The translations under genes and the position numbers were made by a program. From CF-13 sp036782775 (GTDB taxonomy: Bacteria > Chloroflexota > Dormibacteria > CF-121): a stretch of 39,870 nt of DNA. The notes beneath the pieces are model-generated. The model made no database searches. It saw only the letters and a list, made by a program, of their open reading frames with translations, and had not been told where the DNA came from. The stretch covers positions 1 through 39,870 of the forward strand of contig DAIPYJ010000023.1 in the NCBI GenBank assembly GCA_036782775.1, written 5' to 3'. Of this stretch, positions 39,535 to 39,870 are shown piece after piece (the stretch's first letter is position 1; each line of letters opens with the position of its first letter).

Positions 39535-39870
<336 letters not shown>

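Overview
The window is high-GC DNA from a free-living bacterium, most likely a soil member of the Chloroflexota / Candidatus Dormibacterota / actinobacterial sphere. The evidence is an F420-type luciferase-like oxidoreductase, a sortase, a KGG-repeat stress protein, a DUF4349 lipoprotein, a TrpB2-type tryptophan synthase beta chain, an N-succinylamino-acid racemase, and many genes whose start codon lies only 6-10 nt from a TANNNT -10 box (leaderless-type promoters). The taxonomic call is inference. The sequence is a scaffold: a C-run/G-run plus 10 N near 18.25-18.31 kb marks a join between contigs, so linkage across it is not proven.

Layout. 0-2.3 kb: the 5' part of a hexapeptide acetyltransferase, tRNA-Leu(GAG), an OmpR-type response regulator and a GDT1/TMEM165-type cation transporter. 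2.4-4.75 kb: a lower-GC accessory pocket with a putative PD-(D/E)XK protein and a DUF5677-like protein cut by an in-frame TGA. 4.8-14.8 kb (minus): a tightly coupled six-gene signalling operon. It encodes a membrane GAF histidine kinase, a hybrid kinase with four receivers (only one canonical), a single-domain receiver, a short coiled-coil protein, a giant coiled-coil/DHp/REC/REC protein without a kinase catalytic domain, and a second membrane GAF kinase. It contains no output domain; the OmpR regulator at 0.7-1.6 kb is the nearest one.

14.9-18.2 kb: a small conserved-looking protein, a cold-shock protein, an acyl-CoA synthetase, a small acidic protein and an HU-type protein. 18.4-21.0 kb: sortase, a Cys-motif protein, DUF4349 lipoprotein and a membrane protein. 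21.0-27.2 kb: aldehyde dehydrogenase followed by a glucan module (Tat/lipoprotein GH5 glycosidase, TreT-like GT4, processive GT2). 27.2-33.7 kb: LLM oxidoreductase, lipoprotein, L,D-transpeptidase, HAD hydrolase, a membrane-bound LuxR regulator, GNAT, a LapA-like protein and a KGG stress protein. 33.7-39.3 kb: TrpB2, an M20 hydrolase, a lytic transglycosylase, then a coupled GNAT and N-succinylamino-acid racemase. The hydrolase, GNAT and racemase are the three enzyme types of the known D-to-L amino-acid conversion route. 39.3-39.87 kb (minus): 5S rRNA and the 3' end of 23S rRNA.

The most unusual content is the operon at 4.8-14.8 kb: a kinase network with degenerate receivers, a kinase-dead DHp on a long coiled coil, and a small paralogue of that coil whose C-terminal tail resembles that of the neighbouring receiver. 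Two reading-frame oddities also deserve resequencing: the in-frame TGA at 4540 and the Tat signal without a start codon before 22539.
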